Assembly: GCA_947460915.1 (NCBI GenBank)
Contig: CANHKJ010000091.1
Span: forward strand, 1-10,437
Direction: 5' to 3'
Source: Verrucomicrobiia bacterium
GTDB taxonomy: Bacteria > Verrucomicrobiota > Verrucomicrobiia > Verrucomicrobiales > Akkermansiaceae
Length of the DNA stretch: 10,437 bases
The notes under the pieces were generated by a model. It was given only the letters and a program-made list of their open reading frames with translations, was not told where the DNA came from and made no database searches. This document shows, one piece after another, positions 1-5,929 of the stretch; the first letter of the stretch is position 1, and each line of letters begins with the position of its first letter. Both the position numbers and the translations under genes were made by a program.

Positions 1-191
1 GCGTGCTTGCGCTCCATTTCGAGGCGAACCAGGCGCTTCAAGGTCACCAAGATGCCTTGGTAATCGCGAGGTTTCGACTCGACCAATTTGGCAATAGCAC
101 TGCGCATGTGGGTCTCATTGAGCGAGCCACTGGCCATGCACATGCGAAAGATGCGGTTGGCGGCGGTTTTTGCGACTTTGGAAACTTTCAT
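1..191 (-). CDS. atpH: F1 ATP synthase delta subunit, N-terminal part (partial, runs off the window)
   Basis: The first 63 codons are present, beginning MKVSKVAKTAANRIFRMC; the rest lies beyond base 1. Delta belongs to the peripheral stalk and joins the F1 head to the b subunits. The visible part is a basic, helical N-terminus, as expected for the delta N-terminal bundle, but it is too short for a strong family call alone. The call rests mainly on position: it follows atpF after only 14 nt, in the standard B-E-F-H order. The ATG at 189-191 is the first in frame. The upstream leader is pyrimidine-rich with no Shine-Dalgarno motif. Confidence 0.75.
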   Translation of the reverse strand, partial: MKVSKVAKTAANRIFRMCMASGSLNETHMRSAIAKLVESKPRDYQGILVTLKRLVRLEMERKH

Positions 192-205
192 GGAGAGAAA
201 AAAGA

Positions 206-778
206 TTAGGCTTCGACGCGAGTGAGGGATTCCTCGTTGATGGCGCGTTGTTGATCTGCGGTAAGTTTGCCGCCAGTGGCATTTTGTGCGGTATTGGCGA
301 CGAGTCGTCCGAATTCACGCTTGAGGTCGGCAGCAATCTGAGCGCGCTCGGCTTTGGCTGCAGCTTCGGCTTTGGAAATGATACCTTGTGCAGTGGCCAC
401 GGCTTCTTGTGCTTTGGCCTCGCTGAGTGCGCTTGCGCTGGACTTGGCTTCTTCGATCAAACGCTTGGCGTCAGCATTGGCTTTGGCGATGACTTCTTCC
501 GTGTGTTTGGCGGAATCAGCGAGTTGTTGCTCGATTTGCTTCAACTTGCTTTCGCCATCGGCAATGCGCTGCATGCGTTGTTCCAACATTGCTTGGATGG
601 GGCCAAAGGCAAATTTTTTCAGCAGAATTGCGACGAGAAGAAAGCTTATCACCTGTGGGATGAAAAGTTCAGGAAGAATTTTGAAGTTGGTGGCGATCTC
701 TTTTACAGTGCCAGCAATACCAGAATCTGTAGCTTCTGCTGCTGGGCTATTGGCGAGTATGGACAAGTGGTAGAACAT
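206..778 (-). CDS. atpF: F0 ATP synthase subunit b
   Basis: A 190-residue peripheral-stalk subunit. Residues 1-33 are a polar leader. Residues 36-55 form one membrane helix (ILPELFIPQVISFLLVAILL), followed by KKFAFGPI, the typical b-subunit exit from the membrane. Residues 62-165 are a long Ala/Glu/Lys/Gln-rich helix with no prolines, as expected for the b2 coiled coil. The C-terminal KLTADQQRAINEESL resembles the end of other b subunits. At 190 residues it is longer than the roughly 156-residue E. coli protein, mostly at the N-terminus. It lies between atpE (after a 209-nt gap) and atpH (14 nt). No Shine-Dalgarno motif precedes the ATG at 776-778, so a slightly later start cannot be excluded. 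A 240-codon plus-strand reading frame over this gene is an antisense shadow. Confidence 0.95.
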   Translation of the reverse strand: MFYHLSILANSPAAEATDSGIAGTVKEIATNFKILPELFIPQVISFLLVAILLKKFAFGPIQAMLEQRMQRIADGESKLKQIEQQLADSAKHTEEVIAKANADAKRLIEEAKSSASALSEAKAQEAVATAQGIISKAEAAAKAERAQIAADLKREFGRLVANTAQNATGGKLTADQQRAINEESLTRVEA

Positions 779-987
779 AATGAGAATAGTGTGAGAAAAA
801 TGATGAGCGTTCAGTTCAGGAGAGACAAAGAAAGCGTAGAATGTTCGTGGAACAAGTATGGGCTAGAAAGACGATGGGGAGTAAATTTTTAGCTTTAAAA
901 GCTGTAGGTTTAGTAGGTTAAGTTGTTCGAACCTGATTGGGAGAGTTGGCGGGCAGCACTGGGAGTGCTGCCCGCCAGAAGGCTTAA
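779..987 (-). other. Long untranslated gap between atpE and atpF
   Basis: This stretch of 209 nt is unusually long for the inside of an F0 gene cluster. On the minus strand it begins 10 nt after the atpE stop with a 14-bp hairpin (listed separately). It continues with about 170 nt of pyrimidine-rich leader holding a GTTCGAAC palindrome at 925-932 and an AGCTTT-A-AAAGCT palindrome at 891-903. I found no ORF with family features and no convincing promoter. It probably serves RNA-level control of the relative amounts of c and the downstream subunits (inference). Confidence 0.5.
947..977 (-). promoter_or_regulatory. Perfect 14-bp hairpin directly after atpE
   Basis: Arms 947-960 and 964-977 are exact reverse complements around a 3-nt loop. 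The stem is GC-rich (TGGCGGGCAGCACT and its complement). On the atp transcript it starts 10 nt after the atpE stop codon. The following bases (AACTCTCCC on the minus strand) are not a U-run, so it does not look like a classical intrinsic terminator. It would suit a 3'-end-protecting or processing hairpin that raises atpE message over the downstream genes. It could also be a copy of a dispersed palindromic repeat that landed in the operon. Confidence 0.7.
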
Positions 988-1203
988 TTACTTAGCAAGG
1001 AAGATAGCGAAGAAGACGATACCTTCGATAAGAGCGGCCAAAATGATGGACAGGGTAAGGATGTTACCAGCTGCACCTGGGTTACGGCCAGTTGCTTCAG
1101 CGGCTTTCGAACCAAGAAGGCCGATGCCAACAGCAGCGCCGACAGCTGCGAGAGCGACGTGGAGATTACCAGAAATTTCAGCAAGAATAGGAAGTGTGGA
1201 CAT
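988..1203 (-). CDS. atpE: F0 ATP synthase subunit c (proteolipid ring)
   Basis: A 71-residue hairpin of two membrane helices. Helix 1 (about 14-37) holds the small-residue stretch VGAAVGIGLLGSKAAEA. The polar loop is R40-N41-P42. Helix 2 (about 46-69) carries the ion-binding carboxylate E60 in AALIEGIVFF. Many copies form the rotor ring that carries ions past subunit a. E60 is followed by glycine, and helix 1 lacks the glutamine seen in sodium-binding rings, so proton coupling is the better guess (inference from known Na+-type motifs). It lies 74 nt after atpB and is followed by the perfect hairpin at 947-977, which may help supply the higher c dosage the ring needs. The start lacks a Shine-Dalgarno motif. 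Confidence 0.97.
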   Translation of the reverse strand: MSTLPILAEISGNLHVALAAVGAAVGIGLLGSKAAEATGRNPGAAGNILTLSIILAALIEGIVFFAIFLAK

Positions 1204-1277
1204 AGTTGTAATGTATTAGTTTGTTGTTGGTTTTCCGCTTCCCACAGTTTAGTCCATGGTCAAAACGGGAAAAAGGA

Positions 1278-2168
1278 TCAATGATGCGCGTGACCATCTT
1301 CGTCGCTGTGCTCACAGATGAGCTTGAGGAAGACGGCGGTGAGAAGCATGAAAACTAGTGCTTGAATGAGGCCTACGAGAAGCTCCATGAAGTAGAAAGG
1401 AATCGGAGGCAGCCAAGCTGTATACCATTTGCCGGTGATGGCCGTCATGGTTTCCAGGGTGGTCTCACCAGCAAAGATGTTACCGAAAAGACGGAAGGAA
1501 AGTGCTACAGGCCGGAAGATGATAGATACCAATTCGAGCAAGCCAACAAAGGAGAAGACTACTAGCATCATCACAGCCATGATGCCGGAGAATTTGCCTT
1601 TTGGTGCGAAGATGTGTTTGAAAAAACCTACGAGACCATTTTCGGAGATCGCCCAGTAGAACCAGAGGATCGCAAACGAGATTGACATCGCAAGGGTCAT
1701 GTTAAGATCAGCATTGCCACCGCGCAGGAAAGGGCGGAAGGTGTCGTGCGAGTCACCACCGAAACCAGCGGGATTGTATTGGCCGACGGTGCCAACTCCG
1801 GGAATAAGGCCGAACCAGTTGGTGAAGAGGATCAGAATGAAAATGGTTCCAAAGAACCAGAAGGTTTTTTTCACGAGGTTTTTGCCGAGAATTCCTTCAA
1901 GGAAGTTATAGAGGCTTTCGACGAGCCATTCGACGAAATTTTGTAGCCCAGTAGGAATGAGTGAAATTTTGCGAGTCGCAAGCTGCGCAACCAGAATGAT
2001 TACTGCAGCAACAATCCAAACCATCAGCATTGAGTTTGAGATTGCTACTGGACCTAAGCGAAACAATTCCTCGGCATGCACCGGCAAATGATCATGTCCA
2101 GCTCCAGCTGCAAAGCTGGGAGTAGCACTAAGGAATAAGGCAGCAAAAGGTAGGAAAAATTTACGCAT
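1278..2168 (-). CDS. atpB: F0 ATP synthase subunit a
   Basis: A 296-residue membrane protein that forms the ion half-channels next to the c ring. Residues 1-21 look like a cleavable signal peptide (MRKFFLPFAALFLSATPSFA), followed by a His-rich segment (GHDHLPVH). The diagnostic block is LSFRLFGNIFAGE, with the essential stator arginine at R226 and a second arginine at R219. Q269 in GLIQALVFMLLT matches the conserved helix-5 glutamine. The protein ends in an acidic, His-rich tail (EHSDEDGHAHH). It is the first F0 gene here: no atpI or atpZ lies upstream, where a divergent transporter gene begins instead. A promoter-like box pair and a CRP-type palindrome precede it. No Shine-Dalgarno motif. 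Confidence 0.97.
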   Translation of the reverse strand: MRKFFLPFAALFLSATPSFAAGAGHDHLPVHAEELFRLGPVAISNSMLMVWIVAAVIILVAQLATRKISLIPTGLQNFVEWLVESLYNFLEGILGKNLVKKTFWFFGTIFILILFTNWFGLIPGVGTVGQYNPAGFGGDSHDTFRPFLRGGNADLNMTLAMSISFAILWFYWAISENGLVGFFKHIFAPKGKFSGIMAVMMLVVFSFVGLLELVSIIFRPVALSFRLFGNIFAGETTLETMTAITGKWYTAWLPPIPFYFMELLVGLIQALVFMLLTAVFLKLICEHSDEDGHAHH

Positions 2169-2194
2169 CGGGAAAAATGGAAATTGGGCGCGGA

Positions 2195-2224
2195 TGTTTA
2201 GACGATTTTTCTCGGAACTGACAA
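2195..2224 (-). promoter_or_regulatory. Possible sigma-70-like promoter of the atp operon
   Basis: On the minus strand TTGTCA (2224-2219) lies 18 nt before TAAACA (2200-2195), about 27 nt from the atpB start codon. The -35 box matches the consensus at 5 of 6 positions; the -10 box is weak. The same TTGTCA-TAAA pattern faces the transporter on the other strand. This is a pattern match only. Confidence 0.35.
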
Positions 2225-2231
2225 GTTTTAT

Positions 2232-2249
2232 TTGTGAAAAATTTCACAA
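2232..2249. promoter_or_regulatory. CRP/FNR-family-type palindrome, TTGTGAAAAATTTCACAA
   Basis: A perfect inverted repeat with 8-bp arms and a 2-nt centre. It contains TGTGA-N6-TCACA exactly, the core consensus bound by CRP-family regulators in other phyla. It lies in the divergent region, 7 nt upstream of the putative atp -35 box and about 170 nt before the transporter ATG. A related half-site, TTTGTGAAA, occurs at 2303-2311. Which regulator binds, and whether any does, cannot be told from the window. Confidence 0.5.
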
Positions 2250-2356
2250 GCTCACGAAGACCTTGAAACTCTTAGTTTTTTTCGGAGTCCAGATGGTTAG
2301 GGTTTGTGAAATAAAGCGTTTTTTGGGAAAAAAATGCACCGTGACGCAATCAATCC

Positions 2357-2385
2357 TTGTCATGCCGATTCGCAATCTCTAAAGG
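2357..2385 (+). promoter_or_regulatory. Possible promoter of the MFS transporter
   Basis: TTGTCA (2357-2362) and TAAAGG (2380-2385) are separated by 17 nt, which would start transcription near 2392, about 30 nt before the ATG. The -35 box is good and the -10 box is poor. The call is supported mainly by position and by similarity to the box pair facing atpB. Confidence 0.35.
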
Positions 2386-2420
2386 TAGCACTTCCCCCAC
2401 GCTAAAAACACAATACATAC

Positions 2421-4004
2421 ATGAGTAACTCATCAACTATAACGACGGCGCCCAATGCGAAGCGATTGCTTTGGGCGGGATTTATGGCGATTCTCGCCGC
2501 AGGTGTCGGTTTCGCCATTCGCGGCGGAATCTTTGACAACTGGGGCAAAGAGTATGGCTTCACGGCAACGCAACTTGGTGCCATTGGCGGTGCTGGTTTC
2601 TCCGGTTTCTGCTTCGGCATCATCCTCGGCGGTCTGGTTGTCGATAAAATTGGCTACGGCAAATTGGTGGCATTGGCACTGATTTTCCACGTTCTCTCGG
2701 CGTTTGTTACCTTTGGTGCGAGCACTCCTGAGAATGCTTACAGTTTCTTGTTCTGGGGCATGTTCTTGTTTGCGTTTGCAAACGGCACTCTAGAAGCTGT
2801 GGCGAATCCACTGGTCGCTACTTTGTTCCCGACGCAACGTACTCACTATCTCAATATCTTGCACGCCAGTTGGCCGCTCGGAATGATCATCGGTTCCGCT
2901 ATCGGCTGGGTTCTTGATGACAAAATGGCTCTTGGCTGGAAGATCCAGCTTTCGCTCTATCTTGTTCCGACTGTGATTTATGGATTGATGTTCATGAAGC
3001 AGAAGTTCCCTCAATCGGAAGCTGCTGAAAAAGGCACCAGCTTTGTATCGATGTTCAAAGCTGTCGGCATCCTTGGTGCTCTCGTTGCTTGCTATTTGCT
3101 CGCATTGTTCTTTGGAGACATTCTCAAAGGCAAACTGCCTGACAATGCTGCTACAGTCGGTTATGTGATTGGTGGCGTGCTGCTGATTGCTATTTCTGTA
3201 GCTACTCGTTTCTCGATTGGTTCGATCGTTCTTTTTGTTCTTTTCGTGACGCATGCATTGGTCGGCGCCGTAGAACTTGGCACGGACGGCTGGATTCAAA
3301 ACATCACCGGAAACCTCTTCACTTCGGAGCAAGGTAAATTCCTCTTCATCTGGACATCGCTCATCATGTTCGGTCTGCGTTTCTGCGCTCACTTCATCGA
3401 GACAAAACTCAAGCTTTCGCCGATTGGTCTGTTGCTTGTTTGCTCAATTATTGCTTACATCGGCTTGAACCTTGCCAGCGGCATGCAAACCTTCGGTATG
3501 GCTCTTGTAGCTCTTGGTATTTACGCCATCGGCAAAACCTTCTTCTGGCCAACCATGTTGGCTGTTGTCGGTGACCGCTACCCACAAACAGGCGCAGTCG
3601 CGATGTCGATCATGGGTGGCATCGGCATGCTTTCCGCTGGCTTGATCGGAACTCCCGGTCTTGGCTATGGAAAAGACCGTTTCACGGGTGAAGAGCTCGA
3701 GAAAGCCAATCCTGCTCTGTATGCTGAATACAAAGCAGAGACGCCATCGAAATTTCTCAATCTTGAGTCCACAGCAGCCTACGGTCTTGACGGCGCGAAG
3801 CTTGCGGCGGCAAAAGAAGCAACGGATAAAACAGATGCACAAAAAGCAGTTGTGGCCGCTGACCAGTTGGGCGATCGTCGCACGCTGAAAGCTGACTCCT
3901 ACATTCCATTGACAATGGCGGTGATTTATTTGCTGCTGTTGTTCTACTTCAAAACGATTGGTGGCTATCGTCCGCTGACGGTGGAGGAAGCTAGCAAGGC
4001 GTAA
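2421..4004 (+). CDS. MFS transporter, probably for sugars or related solutes
   Basis: A 527-residue polytopic protein with about 12 hydrophobic helices. The loop after helix 2 reads GGLVVDKIGYGKLVAL, a version of the major facilitator loop motif. The segment GTLEAVANPLVATLFPTQRTHYLNILHASWPLGM resembles the FucP/sugar-symporter branch, where N and H residues in helices 4-5 are typical. Residues about 411-492 form a hydrophilic, Ala/Lys/Glu-rich loop of about 80 residues before the last helix, much longer than in a standard MFS protein. The substrate cannot be assigned. The gene stands alone between the atp divergent region and a strong terminator. No Shine-Dalgarno motif precedes the ATG (leader AACACAATACATAC). 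The CRP-type palindrome upstream would fit carbon control, but this is inference. Confidence 0.85.
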   Translation: MSNSSTITTAPNAKRLLWAGFMAILAAGVGFAIRGGIFDNWGKEYGFTATQLGAIGGAGFSGFCFGIILGGLVVDKIGYGKLVALALIFHVLSAFVTFGASTPENAYSFLFWGMFLFAFANGTLEAVANPLVATLFPTQRTHYLNILHASWPLGMIIGSAIGWVLDDKMALGWKIQLSLYLVPTVIYGLMFMKQKFPQSEAAEKGTSFVSMFKAVGILGALVACYLLALFFGDILKGKLPDNAATVGYVIGGVLLIAISVATRFSIGSIVLFVLFVTHALVGAVELGTDGWIQNITGNLFTSEQGKFLFIWTSLIMFGLRFCAHFIETKLKLSPIGLLLVCSIIAYIGLNLASGMQTFGMALVALGIYAIGKTFFWPTMLAVVGDRYPQTGAVAMSIMGGIGMLSAGLIGTPGLGYGKDRFTGEELEKANPALYAEYKAETPSKFLNLESTAAYGLDGAKLAAAKEATDKTDAQKAVVAADQLGDRRTLKADSYIPLTMAVIYLLLLFYFKTIGGYRPLTVEEASKA

Positions 4005-4026
4005 GATTCAATTACGATAATTTCTC

Positions 4027-4053
4027 AAGGGCGGCCGAAAGGTCGCCCTTTTT
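4027..4053 (+). terminator. Intrinsic terminator of the MFS gene
   Basis: AAGGGCGGCC (4027-4036) pairs with GGTCGCCCTT (4041-4050), including one G-T wobble, around a GAAA tetraloop. The stem runs into five T residues. It starts 23 nt after the transporter stop. Confidence 0.9.
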
Positions 4054-4073
4054 GTTGTGCTGAGAATTTGTTA

Positions 4074-4094
4074 CGGACTGAAGTCCGCGCTCCG
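4074..4094. repeat. REP-like palindrome (CGGACT-GA-AGTCCG plus CGCTCCG)
   Basis: A perfect 6-bp stem with a 2-nt centre at 4074-4087, followed by CGCTCCG to 4094. On the minus strand it reads GGAGCGCGGACTTCAGTCCG. This resembles dispersed intergenic palindromes I recall from verrucomicrobial and planctomycete genomes; that is memory, not a search. Only one copy is present here. It is not followed by a T-run, so it is not a terminator. Confidence 0.4.
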
Positions 4095-4144
4095 TTTGAT
4101 TTTTGGTTGCTGACATGAAATGGGGATTCGGACTTGCGTAGTGG

Positions 4145-4936
4145 ATGATTGCAGTGCATGTATGGCGCGTCATGGACCGAACTGTATTGATGATATCAAC
4201 CTTGCTTGCTCTTGCGGGAGCGTTGTGGGGTGCCGTCACGGTGCATCGAGGGCTGCGCACACGATGGACTTTGGGGTTGATCGCGGGGGCCTTCGCGGCA
4301 CAGTTGGTTTTTTTGGACCTTCGCGGTGAAGCGCGCGGCGCTTGTCCGCTGCGTGATTTGGGGGAGATTTTGGTGTTTTTGGCCTGGGCTCTGACTTTGT
4401 TTTATTTGATCGTTGGGCGCTCGTATCGCTTGTCGTTGGTCGGTTTATTCACAGCACCTGTGGTGGTTGTTTTTCAGGTCTTGGCATTGTGGCCTGGAGT
4501 GATGACGCAATCTCCCGAGCGGGTCGCAGGTGTGGATGCTTGGCGTGAGGCACACGCTGCTGTTTCAGTATTGGCGTATGGAGCCTTTGCCTTAGCCGCT
4601 GTGACTGGGGTGATGTTTTTGGTATTAGATCATCAGCTGAAGGAGCATCATTTGCGCTCGGGCTTGTTTCGTGATTTGCCGCCCGTGCGAGAGTTGTTAG
4701 CCTCGGTGAAGCGTTTGTTGTGGATTGGTTTTGGTTTGTTGACGGTGGGTATTGTTGCGGGATTTATGATGCCACATCGCGGGGGCTGGTCGCATTTTAT
4801 CGCGGCGGTAGTGGTGTGGCTTTTGTATGGAGGACTGTTGCTGTTGCAGCAGTGGAGGGGCATTACGGGGCGTAAGCTCTCGATGGTGGTGGTGGTGTTA
4901 TTTTTGTTGTCCTTCGGGGTGTTTTTTGCGGTGTGA
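4145..4936 (+). CDS. HemX/CcsA-like membrane protein (cytochrome c assembly family)
   Basis: A 263-residue protein with about eight membrane helices (roughly 12-31, 41-59, 72-91, 95-118, 136-163, 191-209, 218-237, 245-263). The block REAHAAVSVLAYGAFALAAVTGVMFL, followed by a charged DHQLKEH loop, is typical of the CcsA/HemX family, where the helix-5 histidine (H137) is conserved. HemX proteins are encoded next to hemA in many bacteria and have been linked to control of GluTR levels; CcsA relatives act in heme handling for cytochrome c. The tryptophan-rich WWD heme motif of true CcsA is absent, which favours HemX. The stop overlaps the hemA start (TGATG), so the two are translationally coupled. 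Possible starts are 4145, 4172 and 4190; an in-frame stop sits just before 4145. No Shine-Dalgarno motif decides between them. Confidence 0.8.
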   Translation: MIAVHVWRVMDRTVLMISTLLALAGALWGAVTVHRGLRTRWTLGLIAGAFAAQLVFLDLRGEARGACPLRDLGEILVFLAWALTLFYLIVGRSYRLSLVGLFTAPVVVVFQVLALWPGVMTQSPERVAGVDAWREAHAAVSVLAYGAFALAAVTGVMFLVLDHQLKEHHLRSGLFRDLPPVRELLASVKRLLWIGFGLLTVGIVAGFMMPHRGGWSHFIAAVVVWLLYGGLLLLQQWRGITGRKLSMVVVVLFLLSFGVFFAV

Positions 4937-5916
4937 TGGAATTGATTTGTGTAGGACTGAATCATCGGACCGCGCCTGTTGAGGTGCGTGAGTTGTTTGC
5001 CGTGGCACCGTCGAAGTTGGGCGAGGCTGCGCGCGATTTGAGAGAGCAGCTGGGTGTGGAAGAAGCTGTAGTTGTCTCGACTTGCAATCGCACAGAAATT
5101 TACGTAGCGGGCGAAGCACTGGCGATTGCTAAACTACAAGAAATTCTTGGCGGTGAGGAGCATTGCTATCAGAGCAATCGCATGGAGGCCGCCGTGCATT
5201 TATGCCGTGTGGCGAGTGGTCTTGACTCGATGGTTCTCGGTGAGACCGAGATTTTTGGTCAGGTGAAAAATGCTTACCAAGCAGCGCTGGAAGCCGGGGT
5301 GACGGGTGGCGTGCTGAATCGATTATTTCAGAAATCATTTTCAGTAGGGAAAAAAGTCCGCACGGAGACCGGGATTCAGGAAGGTGCGACATCGATCGGC
5401 AACGTTGCGGTGGATCTTGCGGAGAAAATTTTCGGTCATCTCAAGGACAGCAAGGTGATGATCTTGGGTGCGGGCGAGATGAGTCGCGTTACGGCGCAAA
5501 GCCTACAATCACGAGGAGCTCACAGCATTTTTGTGGCGAATCGCTCGTACGATCGGGCTCTGGATCTCGCGCAACAAATGAATGGCCAGGCTGTGCGTTT
5601 TGATGACTGGCAACTTGTGCTTGAGCAAGTGGATGTGGTCATCGGATCGACGGGGGCACCGCACGTGATTGTGCAGAAAGCCGATGTGGAAGCGGTGCGC
5701 CGCAAGCGCAAGTATCGGCCATTGTTTTTTATCGACATCGCCGTGCCGCGCGACATTGATCCTGCGGTGGCGGAAATTGAGGAGGTGTATCTTTACGACA
5801 TTGATACCTTAGAGCAGATCGCTAGTGAGGCAAGAGTGCGACGTGCCAAGCAGATCGAGCTGTGTGAGGAGATGATCCGCGAGGAGTTGGGGAAGGCGAA
5901 ATTGTTAGGTTTGTGA
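4936..5916 (+). CDS. hemA: Glutamyl-tRNA reductase, short form
   Basis: Reduces Glu-tRNA to glutamate-1-semialdehyde with NADPH, the first step of C5 heme synthesis. Motifs in order: GLNHRTAPVEVRE (7-19), VVSTCNRTEIYV with the catalytic cysteine at C50, GLDSMVLGETEIFGQVKNAY, SFSVGKKVRTET, the nucleotide-binding VMILGAGEMS, and FFIDIAVPRDIDPAV. The ATG at 4936 is chosen over the GTG at 4933 because it overlaps the upstream stop as TGATG and places the cysteine at 50, as in E. coli HemA. The protein has 326 residues, against about 418 in E. coli. It stops after the start of the spinal helix (DTLEQIASEARVRRAKQIELCEEMIREEL), so the C-terminal dimerisation domain is missing. I see no frameshifted remnant downstream; chlamydial HemA is similarly short as far as I recall. 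It is convergent with the IspH-like gene 13 nt away. Confidence 0.95.
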   Translation: MELICVGLNHRTAPVEVRELFAVAPSKLGEAARDLREQLGVEEAVVVSTCNRTEIYVAGEALAIAKLQEILGGEEHCYQSNRMEAAVHLCRVASGLDSMVLGETEIFGQVKNAYQAALEAGVTGGVLNRLFQKSFSVGKKVRTETGIQEGATSIGNVAVDLAEKIFGHLKDSKVMILGAGEMSRVTAQSLQSRGAHSIFVANRSYDRALDLAQQMNGQAVRFDDWQLVLEQVDVVIGSTGAPHVIVQKADVEAVRRKRKYRPLFFIDIAVPRDIDPAVAEIEEVYLYDIDTLEQIASEARVRRAKQIELCEEMIREELGKAKLLGL

Positions 5917-5929
5917 TTTGGGCTTTCGA

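Noticed and set aside
170..892. 240-codon plus-strand reading frame
   Set aside because: It is fully antisense to atpF, is a low-complexity Gly/Phe/Cys/Ala translation, and shows no family features; a shadow of the alanine-rich b subunit.
891..903. AGCTTT-A-AAAGCT palindrome as an operator
   Set aside because: Short and AT-rich, with no second copy; easily expected by chance.
947..977. Intrinsic terminator ending the atp operon after atpE
   Set aside because: No U-run follows on the transcript and essential subunits continue downstream, so full termination is unlikely.
988..1203. Sodium-type c ring
   Set aside because: The glutamate in helix 2 is followed by glycine rather than serine or threonine, and helix 1 lacks the expected glutamine, so I did not call it.
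2790..3392. 200-codon minus-strand reading frame inside the transporter
   Set aside because: It is antisense to a clear MFS gene; the translation is polar and disordered with no motif.
4933..4935. GTG as the hemA start
   Set aside because: The ATG three bases later overlaps the upstream stop as TGATG and puts the catalytic cysteine at position 50, as in E. coli.
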